From positions 1 to 39,086 of the forward strand of contig NZ_SMKX01000072.1 in NCBI RefSeq assembly GCF_004349055.1: a stretch of DNA of 39,086 bases, given 5' to 3'. Position 1 is the first letter of the stretch. Every line of letters begins with the position of its first letter. A model generated the notes under the pieces. It had not been told where the DNA came from and searched no databases. It worked only from the letters and a program-made list of their open reading frames with translations. Shown here piece after piece: positions 23,156 to 30,928 of this stretch. This stretch comes from Kribbella antibiotica. GTDB lineage: Bacteria; Actinomycetota; Actinomycetes; Propionibacteriales; Kribbellaceae. The translations under genes were made by a program, and so were the position numbers.

Positions 23156-24025
23156 GTGATCGTGATTCCGCAGCAACTGATCGACTCCCACGAGGACGAG
23201 TCCCCCGAGTGGCTGGCAGCGCTCCCGACGCAGCTCGACGAGTACCTGACTCGCTGGGACCTCACCCGCACCGACGACTTCCAGAACGGCGCCGCCTCCC
23301 TGACCGTCCCCGTGGTCCGCCGCGACGGCACCGCCGCGATGCTGAAGCTCCAGCCTCGAAACGACGAGAGCGAGTCAGAGGCACTTGCGCTCCGCACGTG
23401 GTCGCCCGATGACGTGGTCACGGTCCTGGAAGACGACCCGGCCACTGCCGCGCTCCTCCTTGAACGCCTTCGCCCCGCGACACTGAACGACGTACCGGAT
23501 CATGTCGAAGCGACCCGCATCCTCGCCGAGCTGATGGCCCGCCTGATCGTCGTCCCCGCGCCACCCGAGGTCCGAACCCTCGAAGACATCGCCACCGAGA
23601 TGGTCGAGGAAGCAGCCGACCTCAAGCTCGACGACCCCGCCGACCAACGCCTAGCGGACCGGTACGCCGCTCAGCTCCGCGAACTGATCCCTGAGTCGGG
23701 CGACCGCCTGCTCCACTGGGATCTCCACTACGGCAACGTGCTAGCCGCCGACCGCCAGCCCTGGCTGGTCATCGACCCCAAACCCCTAGCCGGCGACCCA
23801 GCCTTCGAACTCTTCCAGGTCCTGCACAACCGCTGGGACGACCTGGTAGCCACCGGAAACCTCGAGCAGGCCATCCGTGACCGCTTCGACCTGATGCTCG
23901 ACGTCACCGCCATCGACCGCGACCGAGCCCACGCCTGGACCGCCGCCCGAGTCCTCCAGAACATCCTCTGGGAAGAAGAGCTCGACCCCACCTACCGAAC
24001 CATCGCCCTGGCCCTGAGGCTGTGA
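23156..24025 (+). CDS. APH(6)/streptomycin 6-kinase-like phosphotransferase
   Basis: 289 residues from GTG 23156. The ATP-binding lobe has TVPVVRRDGTAAMLKLQPRNDESESEALALRTW. The catalytic loop reads HWDLHYGN with Asp189 and Asn194, and the metal-binding aspartate is in VIDPKPLAGDPAFELF (Asp207). These match the aminoglycoside 6-phosphotransferase/hydroxyurea phosphotransferase family. Whether it confers drug resistance or phosphorylates a metabolite is unknown; chromosomal members in antibiotic-producing actinomycetes are often uncharacterised. It ends 12 bases before the haemoglobin gene, so the two could share a transcript. Confidence 0.78.
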   Translation: MIVIPQQLIDSHEDESPEWLAALPTQLDEYLTRWDLTRTDDFQNGAASLTVPVVRRDGTAAMLKLQPRNDESESEALALRTWSPDDVVTVLEDDPATAALLLERLRPATLNDVPDHVEATRILAELMARLIVVPAPPEVRTLEDIATEMVEEAADLKLDDPADQRLADRYAAQLRELIPESGDRLLHWDLHYGNVLAADRQPWLVIDPKPLAGDPAFELFQVLHNRWDDLVATGNLEQAIRDRFDLMLDVTAIDRDRAHAWTAARVLQNILWEEELDPTYRTIALALRL

Positions 24026-24039
24026 TTACATAATTACAT
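24025..24039 (+). promoter_or_regulatory. AT-rich direct repeat at the haemoglobin start
   Basis: ATTACAT occurs twice (24025-24031, 24033-24039), the second running into the ATG at 24038. There is no ribosome-binding site. TTACAT at 24026-24031 sits where a -10 would lie if transcription began at the ATG, so a leaderless mRNA is possible. Confidence 0.3.
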
Positions 24040-24496
24040 GACGACTCCCACGCTTTACGAATGGGCCGGCGGGCATGACGCGCTGCGGCGGCTGACTGAG
24101 GTGTTCTACGACCGGGTGGTGGATGACCCGATCCTGGCGCCGGTGTTTGCGCACATGAGTGAGCAGCACCGCGAGCATGTGGCGTTGTGGCTGGGCGAGG
24201 TCTTTCGCGGGCATGAGCGGTACACGGAGGAGCTGGGCGGCTACCCGGCCATGCTTTCGCATCACATCGGGCTGCAGCTGACCGAGGAGCAGCGGTCGCG
24301 GTGGGCTGCGTTGATCGCGGCGAGTGCGGATCCGGCGGGGTTGCCCGACGATCCCGAGTTCCGGAGTGCGTTCGTGGCGTACGTGGAATGGGGGACCCGG
24401 ATCGCGCTGGCGAACTCGCAGCCGGGGGCCACCCCGCCGCCAAAGGCGCCGGTTCCGCACTGGGGTTGGGGCGAAGCGCCGCCGTACCAGGCGTAA
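24038..24496 (+). CDS. Group II truncated haemoglobin (GlbO-like)
   Basis: 152 residues. The order of motifs fits group II truncated globins: TLYEWAGGHDALRRLTEVFYDRVVDDPILAPVFAHMSEQHREHVALWLGEVFRG, then GGYPAMLSHHIGLQLTEEQRSRWAALI with the haem-ligating histidine region, then AYVEWGTRIALANS. The proline-rich tail ends HWGWGEAPPYQA, as in actinomycete GlbO. Such proteins bind oxygen and nitric oxide and are linked to redox protection. It may be read from a leaderless start. Confidence 0.88.
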   Translation: MTTPTLYEWAGGHDALRRLTEVFYDRVVDDPILAPVFAHMSEQHREHVALWLGEVFRGHERYTEELGGYPAMLSHHIGLQLTEEQRSRWAALIAASADPAGLPDDPEFRSAFVAYVEWGTRIALANSQPGATPPPKAPVPHWGWGEAPPYQA

Positions 24497-24605
24497 GCGT
24501 CCGGCTAGCTGACGAGACAAACACCCCGGGAGGACACTCGGGGACTGGTCGTTGGATACAGTCGGCGGTTCACGATGAATCCGCCTGGGATGCGAGGGTG
24601 ATCCA

Positions 24606-25706
24606 GTGACCGCTCAGCTCGAGTATCCCGATATCGACGACGACAACGCGCTGTTGTCGATCCAAGGCCTGTGGAAAGTGTTCGGCCCGAAGGCGCAGCG
24701 GGTTCCGCGGCGACCGGAGCTGGCGGCGCTCGACCGGGCCGCGCTGGCCGCGAAAACCGGCTGTACGGCGGCCGTCCGCGATCTGAGTTTCAATGTCGCG
24801 CCCGGTGAGGTGTTCGTGGTGATGGGGTTGTCCGGATCGGGCAAGTCCACGCTGGTTCGATGCCTGACCCGGCTGATCGAGCCGACCGCGGGCAGCCTGA
24901 TCTTCGAGGGTGAGGATCTGCGTGCGGCCGACGAGAAGCGGTTGCGGGAGCTGCGGCGGAGCAAGTTCTCGATGGTTTTCCAGCACTTCGGGCTGCTGCC
25001 GCATCGCAAGGTGCTCGACAACGTCTCGTACGGGCTTGAGGTCCGCGGTGAGAGCAAGCCGGACCGGCGCCGGCGCGCCCAGGAGGTCATCGACCTGGTC
25101 GGCCTCGCGGGGAACGAGCACCGCTATCCCGATCAGTTGTCCGGCGGGATGCAGCAGCGCGTCGGCCTGGCCCGCGCTCTAGCCAACGACCCTGACGTCC
25201 TGCTCTTCGACGAGCCGTTCTCCGCGCTCGACCCGCTCATCCGCCGTGAGATGCAGAACGAGGTCGTCCGGCTGCACCGCGAGGTCGGCAAGACGATGGT
25301 CTTCGTTACCCACGACCTGTCCGAGGCGCTCAAGCTCGGTGACCGCATCCTGCTGATGCGCGACGGCGCCGCGATCCAGCTCGGTACCGGCGATGAGCTT
25401 GTCGGTGCCCCGGCCGACGACTACGTGCGCGACTTCGTCCGCGATGTCCCCCGTGCCGACGTCCTCACCCTGCGCTGGATCGCCCGCGCCCCCCGCGACG
25501 GCGAGCTGCTGGACGGCCCCGAGCTCGGCCCGGACCTTCTCGTCCGCGAAGCAACCCGACTGGTCCTCGAGTCCGACCGCCCGGTGAAGGTGGTCGACGG
25601 CGGCCAACTCCTCGGCGTCATCAGCCCCGAGGAGATCCTCGCGGTGGTTGCAGACCCGGCCGACTCCCACTGGTCCGCGCAGTCGTCCGTCCGCCCGACC
25701 GACTGA
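24606..25706 (+). CDS. Glycine betaine/proline ABC importer ATPase (ProV/OpuAA type)
   Basis: 366 residues from GTG 24606; the start is the least certain point. Walker A is GLSGSGKST (Lys80), the Q-loop is in SMVFQHFGLLPHRKVLDNVSYGLEV, the signature is LSGGMQQR (from Leu178), Walker B is LLFDEP (Asp202, Glu203) and the switch histidine is in VTHDLSEA. The N-terminal WKVFGPKAQ and the insert before the ATP loop are typical of the ProV subfamily. The C-terminal ~90 residues (VREATRLVLESDRPVKVVDGGQLLGVISPEEIL) are CBS-like, the part that senses ionic strength in OpuA. The next gene overlaps as TGATG. Confidence 0.9.
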   Translation: MTAQLEYPDIDDDNALLSIQGLWKVFGPKAQRVPRRPELAALDRAALAAKTGCTAAVRDLSFNVAPGEVFVVMGLSGSGKSTLVRCLTRLIEPTAGSLIFEGEDLRAADEKRLRELRRSKFSMVFQHFGLLPHRKVLDNVSYGLEVRGESKPDRRRRAQEVIDLVGLAGNEHRYPDQLSGGMQQRVGLARALANDPDVLLFDEPFSALDPLIRREMQNEVVRLHREVGKTMVFVTHDLSEALKLGDRILLMRDGAAIQLGTGDELVGAPADDYVRDFVRDVPRADVLTLRWIARAPRDGELLDGPELGPDLLVREATRLVLESDRPVKVVDGGQLLGVISPEEILAVVADPADSHWSAQSSVRPTD

Positions 25707-27649
25707 TGGCGGCGATCACCAGCGACGTGCACGTGGAGGTACGTCGCCCGCGCCGCAGCGTGGTCATCGGCGTTCTGCTCGTGGTCTGGGTGGCTGCCTA
25801 CTTCGTGTTGAGCGGGATCGACACCCTGCCGCTCGGGGGTCAGGAAACCACCGGATTCCACCGTTGGCTGACCGAGAACCGCGACTTCGTCGGCCAGGGC
25901 AATATCGTCTTCGACACGATCCGTTCCGTTGTCGACCAGCTCGTCGTACTGCTCCAGAGTCTCGTGTCGCAGCCGTCGTACGGGCGCCCGGTGCCGGTGG
26001 TCGGCTGGCTCGGGGTCGTGGCGATCTCGGCGTACCTGGCCTGGGCCTTCGGCAACTGGAAGGTCGCGGTGCTGACGGCGGCCGGCCTCGCGTTCGTCGG
26101 GTTGCAGGGGCTGTGGCAGGAGTCGATGGACACGCTCGCGCTGACCATCGCGGCCGTGCTGCTCTCGCTGCTGATCGCGATCCCGCTCGGTATCTGGGCC
26201 GGTCTGTCGAACCGTGCCTTCAAGGTCGCGACCCTGATCCTCGACCTGATGCAGACGCTGCCGACGTTCGTCTACCTCGCGCCGCTGACCCTGTTCTTCG
26301 CGATCGGCCCGGCCGCGGCCACGATCGCGACCCTGATCTACGCCGCGCCTCCGGCCGTCCGGCTGACCGCGCACGCGATCCGCTCGGTCCCGCCGGAGAG
26401 CGTCGAGGCTTCCCGCTCACTCGGCTCGACCCGCGGTCAGACCCTCACCAAGGTCCTGCTGCCGATGTCGCGCAGTACGGTCGTCGTCGGCATCAACCAG
26501 ACGATCATGGCCGCGCTGTCGATGGTCACCGTTGCCGCGCTGATCGATGCGCCGGGGCTCGGCCAGACCGTGCTCAAGGCGCTGCAGACGTTGGATGTCG
26601 GCGTCGCGTTCAATGCCGGTCTCGCGATCGTCGTGATCGCGATCGTCCTCGACCGCGTGACCACCGCGGCCGGTGACCGCCCTTGGCGGACAGCATCGGT
26701 ACGACGGAAGGTCCTGCTCGGTGCGGGAGCGATCGGCGTACTGGTTGCGATCTGGTTCTCGCGGACCTATGTGTGGGCGGCCGAGTTCCCGTCCTCGATC
26801 GGGGTTGGATCGCGGATCGCCGTCATCGCGGCCGATGTGACCACGTGGGTCCAGGATGTCTTCGGCGGTTTCACGTACGGCGTTCGCGACGCGGTCACCA
26901 AGGGTGTTCTCAACCCGCTCGAGGCGCTGCTCACCGGGTCACCCTGGTGGCTGGTCGGCGCGGTTGTTGTGACGCTGGCCGCGATTCTCGGTCGCTGGAA
27001 GGCCGCCGTACCTGCTGTGGTTTGTATCGGACTGCTGGTCGCGACCGGGGTCTGGCAGGACAGTATGGTCACGCTGGCCTCGACTCTGCTCGCCACGGTC
27101 GTGGTCGTCGCGGTCGGGCTCACGCTCGGCGTCTGGGCCGGCCGCAACCGGCGGGTCGACCTGGTGATCCGGCCGATTCTCGATGCAGGTCAGACGATGC
27201 CGCCGTTCGTTTATCTGGTCCCGTTCCTCGCGCTGTTCGGAACGAGCCGGTTCACCGCGATCGCGGCCGCCGTCGTGTACGCCGTACCGGTGACCACGAA
27301 GATCGTTGCCGATGGCATCAAAGCGGTGCCGCTCGCGACTGTCGAGGCGGCCAACTCGGTCGGCTCCAGCAGTTGGCAGGTGATCAGCAAAGTGCAGCTG
27401 CCGGTCGCTCGCCGCGCGATCACGCTGGCCGTCAACCAGGGGCTGATCTACGTGCTCGCGATGGTTGTCGTCGGCGGCCTGGTCGGCGCCGGTGCCCTCG
27501 GGTACGACGTCGCGGCCGGATTCGCGCAGAGCGAGCTGTACGGCAAGGGCCTGGCCGCCGGACTGGCGATCGTCCTGCTCGGCGTCCTGCTCGACCGCAT
27601 CACGCAAGCCGCGGCGCCCAAGCCGCACGGAAAAGGAGACAAGCAGTGA
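25706..27649 (+). CDS. Fused double-domain glycine betaine permease (ProW-ProW)
   Basis: 647 residues, about twice the usual ProW length. Two complete permease domains sit in one chain. The first contains MQTLPTFVYLAPLTLFF and an EAA loop VEASRSLGSTRGQTLTKVLLPMSRS. The second contains AGQTMPPFVYLVPFLALFG and VEAANSVGSSSWQVISKVQLPVARR. They differ clearly, so the duplication is old, or it joined two genes. The chain should form the whole translocation pore that OpuA/ProU systems build from two subunits. It overlaps the ATPase gene (TGATG) and the receptor gene (GTGA). Confidence 0.9.
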   Translation: MAAITSDVHVEVRRPRRSVVIGVLLVVWVAAYFVLSGIDTLPLGGQETTGFHRWLTENRDFVGQGNIVFDTIRSVVDQLVVLLQSLVSQPSYGRPVPVVGWLGVVAISAYLAWAFGNWKVAVLTAAGLAFVGLQGLWQESMDTLALTIAAVLLSLLIAIPLGIWAGLSNRAFKVATLILDLMQTLPTFVYLAPLTLFFAIGPAAATIATLIYAAPPAVRLTAHAIRSVPPESVEASRSLGSTRGQTLTKVLLPMSRSTVVVGINQTIMAALSMVTVAALIDAPGLGQTVLKALQTLDVGVAFNAGLAIVVIAIVLDRVTTAAGDRPWRTASVRRKVLLGAGAIGVLVAIWFSRTYVWAAEFPSSIGVGSRIAVIAADVTTWVQDVFGGFTYGVRDAVTKGVLNPLEALLTGSPWWLVGAVVVTLAAILGRWKAAVPAVVCIGLLVATGVWQDSMVTLASTLLATVVVVAVGLTLGVWAGRNRRVDLVIRPILDAGQTMPPFVYLVPFLALFGTSRFTAIAAAVVYAVPVTTKIVADGIKAVPLATVEAANSVGSSSWQVISKVQLPVARRAITLAVNQGLIYVLAMVVVGGLVGAGALGYDVAAGFAQSELYGKGLAAGLAIVLLGVLLDRITQAAAPKPHGKGDKQ

Positions 27650-28617
27650 AGAAACTCCGGTACGCCACCGCTCAGTGGGCGATCGGTCTGACTGCCGCAG
27701 CACTGGCCCTGGCCGGTTGCGGCGGAGCGAAGGTCGGTGATGAGCAGAAGCCGGCCGCCGGTGGCAAGGAGTGCGGCAGCTTCAACCTGACCGTCAGCCC
27801 CTGGGTCGGCTACGAGGCGAACGCGGCCGTCGTCGCGTACGTCGCCACCAAGGACCTGGGCTGCAAGGTGGTGAAGAAGAACCTCAAGGAAGAGATCGCC
27901 TGGCAGGGCTTCGGCACCGGCGAGGTCGACGTGAACCTGGAGAACTGGGGTCACGAGGACCTGAAGAAGAAGTACATCGAGACCGACAAGGTCGCGGTCG
28001 AGGCCGGCTCCACCGGCGTCAACGGCGTGATCGGCTGGTACGTCCCGCCGTGGATGGCCGCGAAGTACCCCGACATCACCGACTCGAAGAACCTGAACAA
28101 GTACGCCGACCTGTTCAAGACGTCGGAGTCCGGCGGCAAGGGCCAGCTCCTCGACGGCGACCCGTCGTACGTGACGAACGACGAGGCCCTGGTCAAGAAC
28201 CTCGGTTTGAACTACAAGGTCGTCCAGAGCGGTAGCGAAACGGCGCTGATCCAGGCCTTCCGTGACGCCGAGAAGACCAAGAAGCCGCTGCTCGCCTACT
28301 TCTACGAGCCGCAGTGGTTCTTCAACGAGCTCAAGCTCGTCAAGATCAACCTCCCCGCGTACAAGGCCGGCTGCGACGCCGACCCGGCCAAGATCGCCTG
28401 CGACTACCCGCCGTACGACCTGGACAAGATCGTCTCCAAGAAGTTCGCCGACGCCGGCGGCCCGGCCTACGACCTGGTCAAGAACTTCAAGTGGACCAAC
28501 GAAGACCAGAACGCAGTCGCCCGCATGATCGCCGTCGACAAGCTGACACCGGATGCCGCCGCCGAAAAGTGGGTCAACGCCAACCGCGCCAAGGTAGACA
28601 CCTGGCTCGGCAAGTAG
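27646..28617 (+). CDS. Glycine betaine-binding lipoprotein (ProX/OpuAC type)
   Basis: 323 residues from GTG 27646 with AAAAGGAG upstream. Lipobox LALAGC gives lipidation at Cys25, so the receptor is anchored outside the cell. The mature part fits the OpuAC fold: NLTVSPWVGYEANAAVVAYVATKDLGCKV, GTGEVDVNLENWGHED, GVIGWYVPPWMAAKYPDI, and a later EPQWFFNELKLVKI. Tryptophans and tyrosines in those segments would form the aromatic cage for quaternary ammonium ligands. Two extra cysteines (AGCDADPAKIACDYPPYD) may form a disulphide. With the two genes before it, it makes a complete osmoprotectant importer. Confidence 0.9.
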   Translation: MKKLRYATAQWAIGLTAAALALAGCGGAKVGDEQKPAAGGKECGSFNLTVSPWVGYEANAAVVAYVATKDLGCKVVKKNLKEEIAWQGFGTGEVDVNLENWGHEDLKKKYIETDKVAVEAGSTGVNGVIGWYVPPWMAAKYPDITDSKNLNKYADLFKTSESGGKGQLLDGDPSYVTNDEALVKNLGLNYKVVQSGSETALIQAFRDAEKTKKPLLAYFYEPQWFFNELKLVKINLPAYKAGCDADPAKIACDYPPYDLDKIVSKKFADAGGPAYDLVKNFKWTNEDQNAVARMIAVDKLTPDAAAEKWVNANRAKVDTWLGK

Positions 28618-28639
28618 CCCCTCGCACGTAGCAGCCGCT

Positions 28640-28692
28640 TTGAGCACCGGTCAGGCACCTGGCACCCGCCGAAACGCCTGACCCGTGCTCAA
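28640..28692. terminator. Bidirectional terminator hairpin
   Basis: TTGAGCAC (28640-28647) pairs with GTGCTCAA (28685-28692), and GGTCAGGC (28649-28656) with GCCTGACC (28676-28683). A single C-C mismatch separates the two 8-bp stems; the loop is 19 bases. It lies between the convergent importer operon and the flavoprotein gene and could end both. Confidence 0.75.
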
Positions 28693-28706
28693 GGCTCGGA
28701 CCGGGG

Positions 28707-30155
28707 TCAGAACATCCCTGGCCCGGGGGTCAGGATGCCTGCTGGGTCGTGCTTGCGTTTGAGCGCCTGCAGGTGCGGCCAGCGGTTGCCGTAGTGGTGT
28801 TTCCAGTCGGCGGTCGTGAACGGGGTCGACTCGATCGGGTACCGGATGCCGCCTAGCGCGCGGGCTCGGTCGAAGAGGCGGCGGTTGCGCTTCAGCATCT
28901 CGGCGGCGAAGTCGGGGCCGGCACCGGCTGGGCCGGCGGTCATCAGGGTGAAGAGGTAGACCCAGTCGCTGCCGTCGGGGGCTGGGAGGCTGAGCGACGG
29001 TCGAGTGAGTTTGGTACGGCGGTGTGCGTAGAGGAGCACGAATCCGCCGGTACCGACGTCGCGGGGAGTCAGTTTCGTGACGACCTCCGTGACGTACTGC
29101 TCGACTGAGCGTTCCGGGAGCCAGAGTGTGAGCCACGGCTTCGCGAGGTGGTCCCAGTCGATTGCTTCGCGGAGTTGTTCGACGGCGGCGTCGATGCGGG
29201 TGACGTGGGGGAGGAAGTCGTTTTGGCTGACGACAGCCGCGGCGGGTGGTTTGGTCAGGCCGCGCAATAGGTGGGCGTCGTTCGGCGGCTTGGCGGTGGA
29301 GTGGAAGGTGAAGGCGTTCAGGTGGCTGACTTCGCCGTGCTCACCGGACCGCCACCAGTCGCCGTAGATCTCGCTGATCTCGGCGCGCTTGATCAGGGTC
29401 TTGAAGTCTTTGAAGAAGTCCTTCGAGCTGCTGTAGGACAGCTCGTGCCCCCGCACCTTGGCCGGCGCCGGACCCAGCCGAACGGTCGCCTTGGTGATGA
29501 CGGCGTACTGACCGAGACCCGCAAGGACCGCCTCGAACAGCTCCCGGTCCTGAGTCTTCGAGAGGCGTTTGAGCTCACCCGTGCCGGTGACCACCTCGAG
29601 CTCGATAACGCTGTCGACCTGCCCACCAGACTGGATCGCGGGCGGAATCCCGCCAAGCGACAGCGTTCCGCCGAAGGTCAGGCCGAGGAACCCGGTCAGT
29701 GCGGGCGGGGTCAACCCCTTCGCATGGGCGGCGTTGGTCAGCGCCAGCCAGTCGGCCCCGGCGTCGACGACCGCGCGGTCCGCGTCGATCCGGTGGATCT
29801 TGCGCAAGGCCCGCATGTCGATCAGCAGACCGCTGACCAGCCCTTGCCCGTCAGTCGTGTTGGCCAGCCCGCGCGGAGCGACCTGCACCTTGTTCTTCAC
29901 GCAGTAGCGGATCATCGCCTGGATGTCGGCCACCGACCCCGGTACGAGCACGGCCTGGGGCACCTTCTGCACATACCGCCCCGCATCCTGCGACACGCCC
30001 TCGCGGCTGCTCGCGTCGAGCAGCACCTTCCCGTCCAGCGGCGGCAACGGGTCGACGTTTCCACCTTCAGTCGCCCAGGATCGTCGTACGGGGTCGAATC
30101 CAGTCACCAGAATCCCCAGTCCGATCGCTGTGAGCAGAGCGCGCCGAGTACTCAA
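28707..30155 (-). CDS. Secreted FAD-linked oxidase, cytokinin-dehydrogenase-like
   Basis: 482 residues if TTG 30155 starts, 6 bases after AAGGAG; TTG 30161 touches that site. The N-terminus STRRALLTAIGLGILVTG looks like a twin-arginine signal. The FAD domain has APRGLANTTDGQG, LGLTFGGTLSLGGIPPAIQSGGQVDSVIELEVVTGTGEL, and YAVITKATVRLGP. The C-terminus KRKHDPAGILTPGPGMF matches the KxDPxxILxPGxGxF end of cytokinin dehydrogenases. Where those enzymes have the GHS histidine that binds FAD covalently, this one has Asn (near residue 99), so FAD may be held non-covalently or the substrate may differ. It stands alone on its strand. Confidence 0.75.
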   Translation of the reverse strand: MSTRRALLTAIGLGILVTGFDPVRRSWATEGGNVDPLPPLDGKVLLDASSREGVSQDAGRYVQKVPQAVLVPGSVADIQAMIRYCVKNKVQVAPRGLANTTDGQGLVSGLLIDMRALRKIHRIDADRAVVDAGADWLALTNAAHAKGLTPPALTGFLGLTFGGTLSLGGIPPAIQSGGQVDSVIELEVVTGTGELKRLSKTQDRELFEAVLAGLGQYAVITKATVRLGPAPAKVRGHELSYSSSKDFFKDFKTLIKRAEISEIYGDWWRSGEHGEVSHLNAFTFHSTAKPPNDAHLLRGLTKPPAAAVVSQNDFLPHVTRIDAAVEQLREAIDWDHLAKPWLTLWLPERSVEQYVTEVVTKLTPRDVGTGGFVLLYAHRRTKLTRPSLSLPAPDGSDWVYLFTLMTAGPAGAGPDFAAEMLKRNRRLFDRARALGGIRYPIESTPFTTADWKHHYGNRWPHLQALKRKHDPAGILTPGPGMF

Positions 30156-30270
30156 ATTCAACTCCTTGACAGGTTGAAGTTCGGTTGAGCTTGTGCAAGG
30201 GGGCCCTGGGCAATTATCACGGGCCCGTGGAGCAACGCCGACGACACGCCGGATTTTAGGTGAAACACGG

Positions 30271-30276
30271 TAGCGT
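30271..30276 (+). promoter_or_regulatory. -10 element for a leaderless ParA mRNA
   Basis: TAGCGT fits the actinomycete TANNNT -10, and 7 bases separate it from the ATG at 30284. There is no ribosome-binding site, so transcription probably starts at the ATG. No clear -35 is visible. Confidence 0.4.
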
Positions 30277-30283
30277 CGGGTCC

Positions 30284-30880
30284 ATGATCATCGTGACAGC
30301 TGCACTGAAGGGCGGGGTCGGGAAGACAACCACGTCGGTGTACTTGGCCGCGCTGGCATCTTCCAACCGTCGCACAGCCACTCTGGTCGACGCGGATCCA
30401 CAAGGCAGTGCTGCCGACTGGATCGATGCCTCGGACGACGCGAACCTGGACCGGATCGAGATTGCCGAGGCGCCGACGGAGCGGCTGCTGACCAAGGCGC
30501 TGGACAAGGTGCCGCCGGAGGGGATCGGCATTGTCGACATGCCGCCGTCCCACGAGCGGTTGCTGAACAAGGCGCTCGAGCGGGCCCGGATCGTGGTGAT
30601 CCCGACCCGTGTCGGCGGTGTCGAGACACCTCGGGTGAAAGCGGTGCTCGAGCTCGTGCCGGACGACGTACCGGCCGGTGTCGTGATCTGCTCCGCGCGG
30701 ACGTACACCCGCGCCTACCAGGAGCTGATCGAGCAGTACGCCAAGGAAGGCATCCCGGTCTGGGGTTCCATCCCGGAGCGCGTCTCCATCACCGCCGGCC
30801 CCGACGGCCCCCTAGCCGCCGACGGCCTGGAGGCCTACAAAAAGGTCTGGCGCAAAATCCTCGCCGTAGCCCGCACCTAG
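30284..30880 (+). CDS. Orphan ParA/MinD-type ATPase
   Basis: 198 residues from ATG 30284; GTG 30260 would add eight residues unlike the family start MIIVTAALKGGVGKTT. The deviant Walker A is KGGVGKTT (Lys9, Lys14), followed by LVDADPQGSAADWI and IGIVDMPPSHERLLNKAL with the Walker B aspartate. The C-terminal half (VVIPTRVGGVETPRVKAVLELV, ARTYTRAYQELIEQYAKEGIPVWGSIPERVSI) is typical of small ParA proteins. Such ATPases position plasmids, chromosomes or protein clusters. No ParB or other cargo gene is adjacent, so its cargo is unknown. It is convergent with the ROK gene. Confidence 0.85.
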   Translation: MIIVTAALKGGVGKTTTSVYLAALASSNRRTATLVDADPQGSAADWIDASDDANLDRIEIAEAPTERLLTKALDKVPPEGIGIVDMPPSHERLLNKALERARIVVIPTRVGGVETPRVKAVLELVPDDVPAGVVICSARTYTRAYQELIEQYAKEGIPVWGSIPERVSITAGPDGPLAADGLEAYKKVWRKILAVART

Positions 30881-30888
30881 AAGCAGAG

Positions 30889-30928
30889 GAGTCCCCGCTC
30901 CGGCCGCTCAACGTTGGAGTGGGGGCTC
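30889..30928. terminator. Shared hairpin between convergent ParA and ROK genes
   Basis: GAGTCCCCGCTCC (30889-30901) pairs with GGAGTGGGGGCTC (30916-30928) over 13 positions including two G-T wobbles. The right arm lies inside the last codons of the ROK gene. Confidence 0.5.

Noticed and set aside
23156..24025. Labelling the APH(6)-like kinase as a streptomycin resistance gene
   Set aside because: The motifs give only the family; no antibiotic cluster or mobile context supports a resistance role.
30260..30283. Upstream GTG start for the ParA gene
   Set aside because: It adds eight residues unlike the family, and a -10 element (30271-30276) lies inside it.
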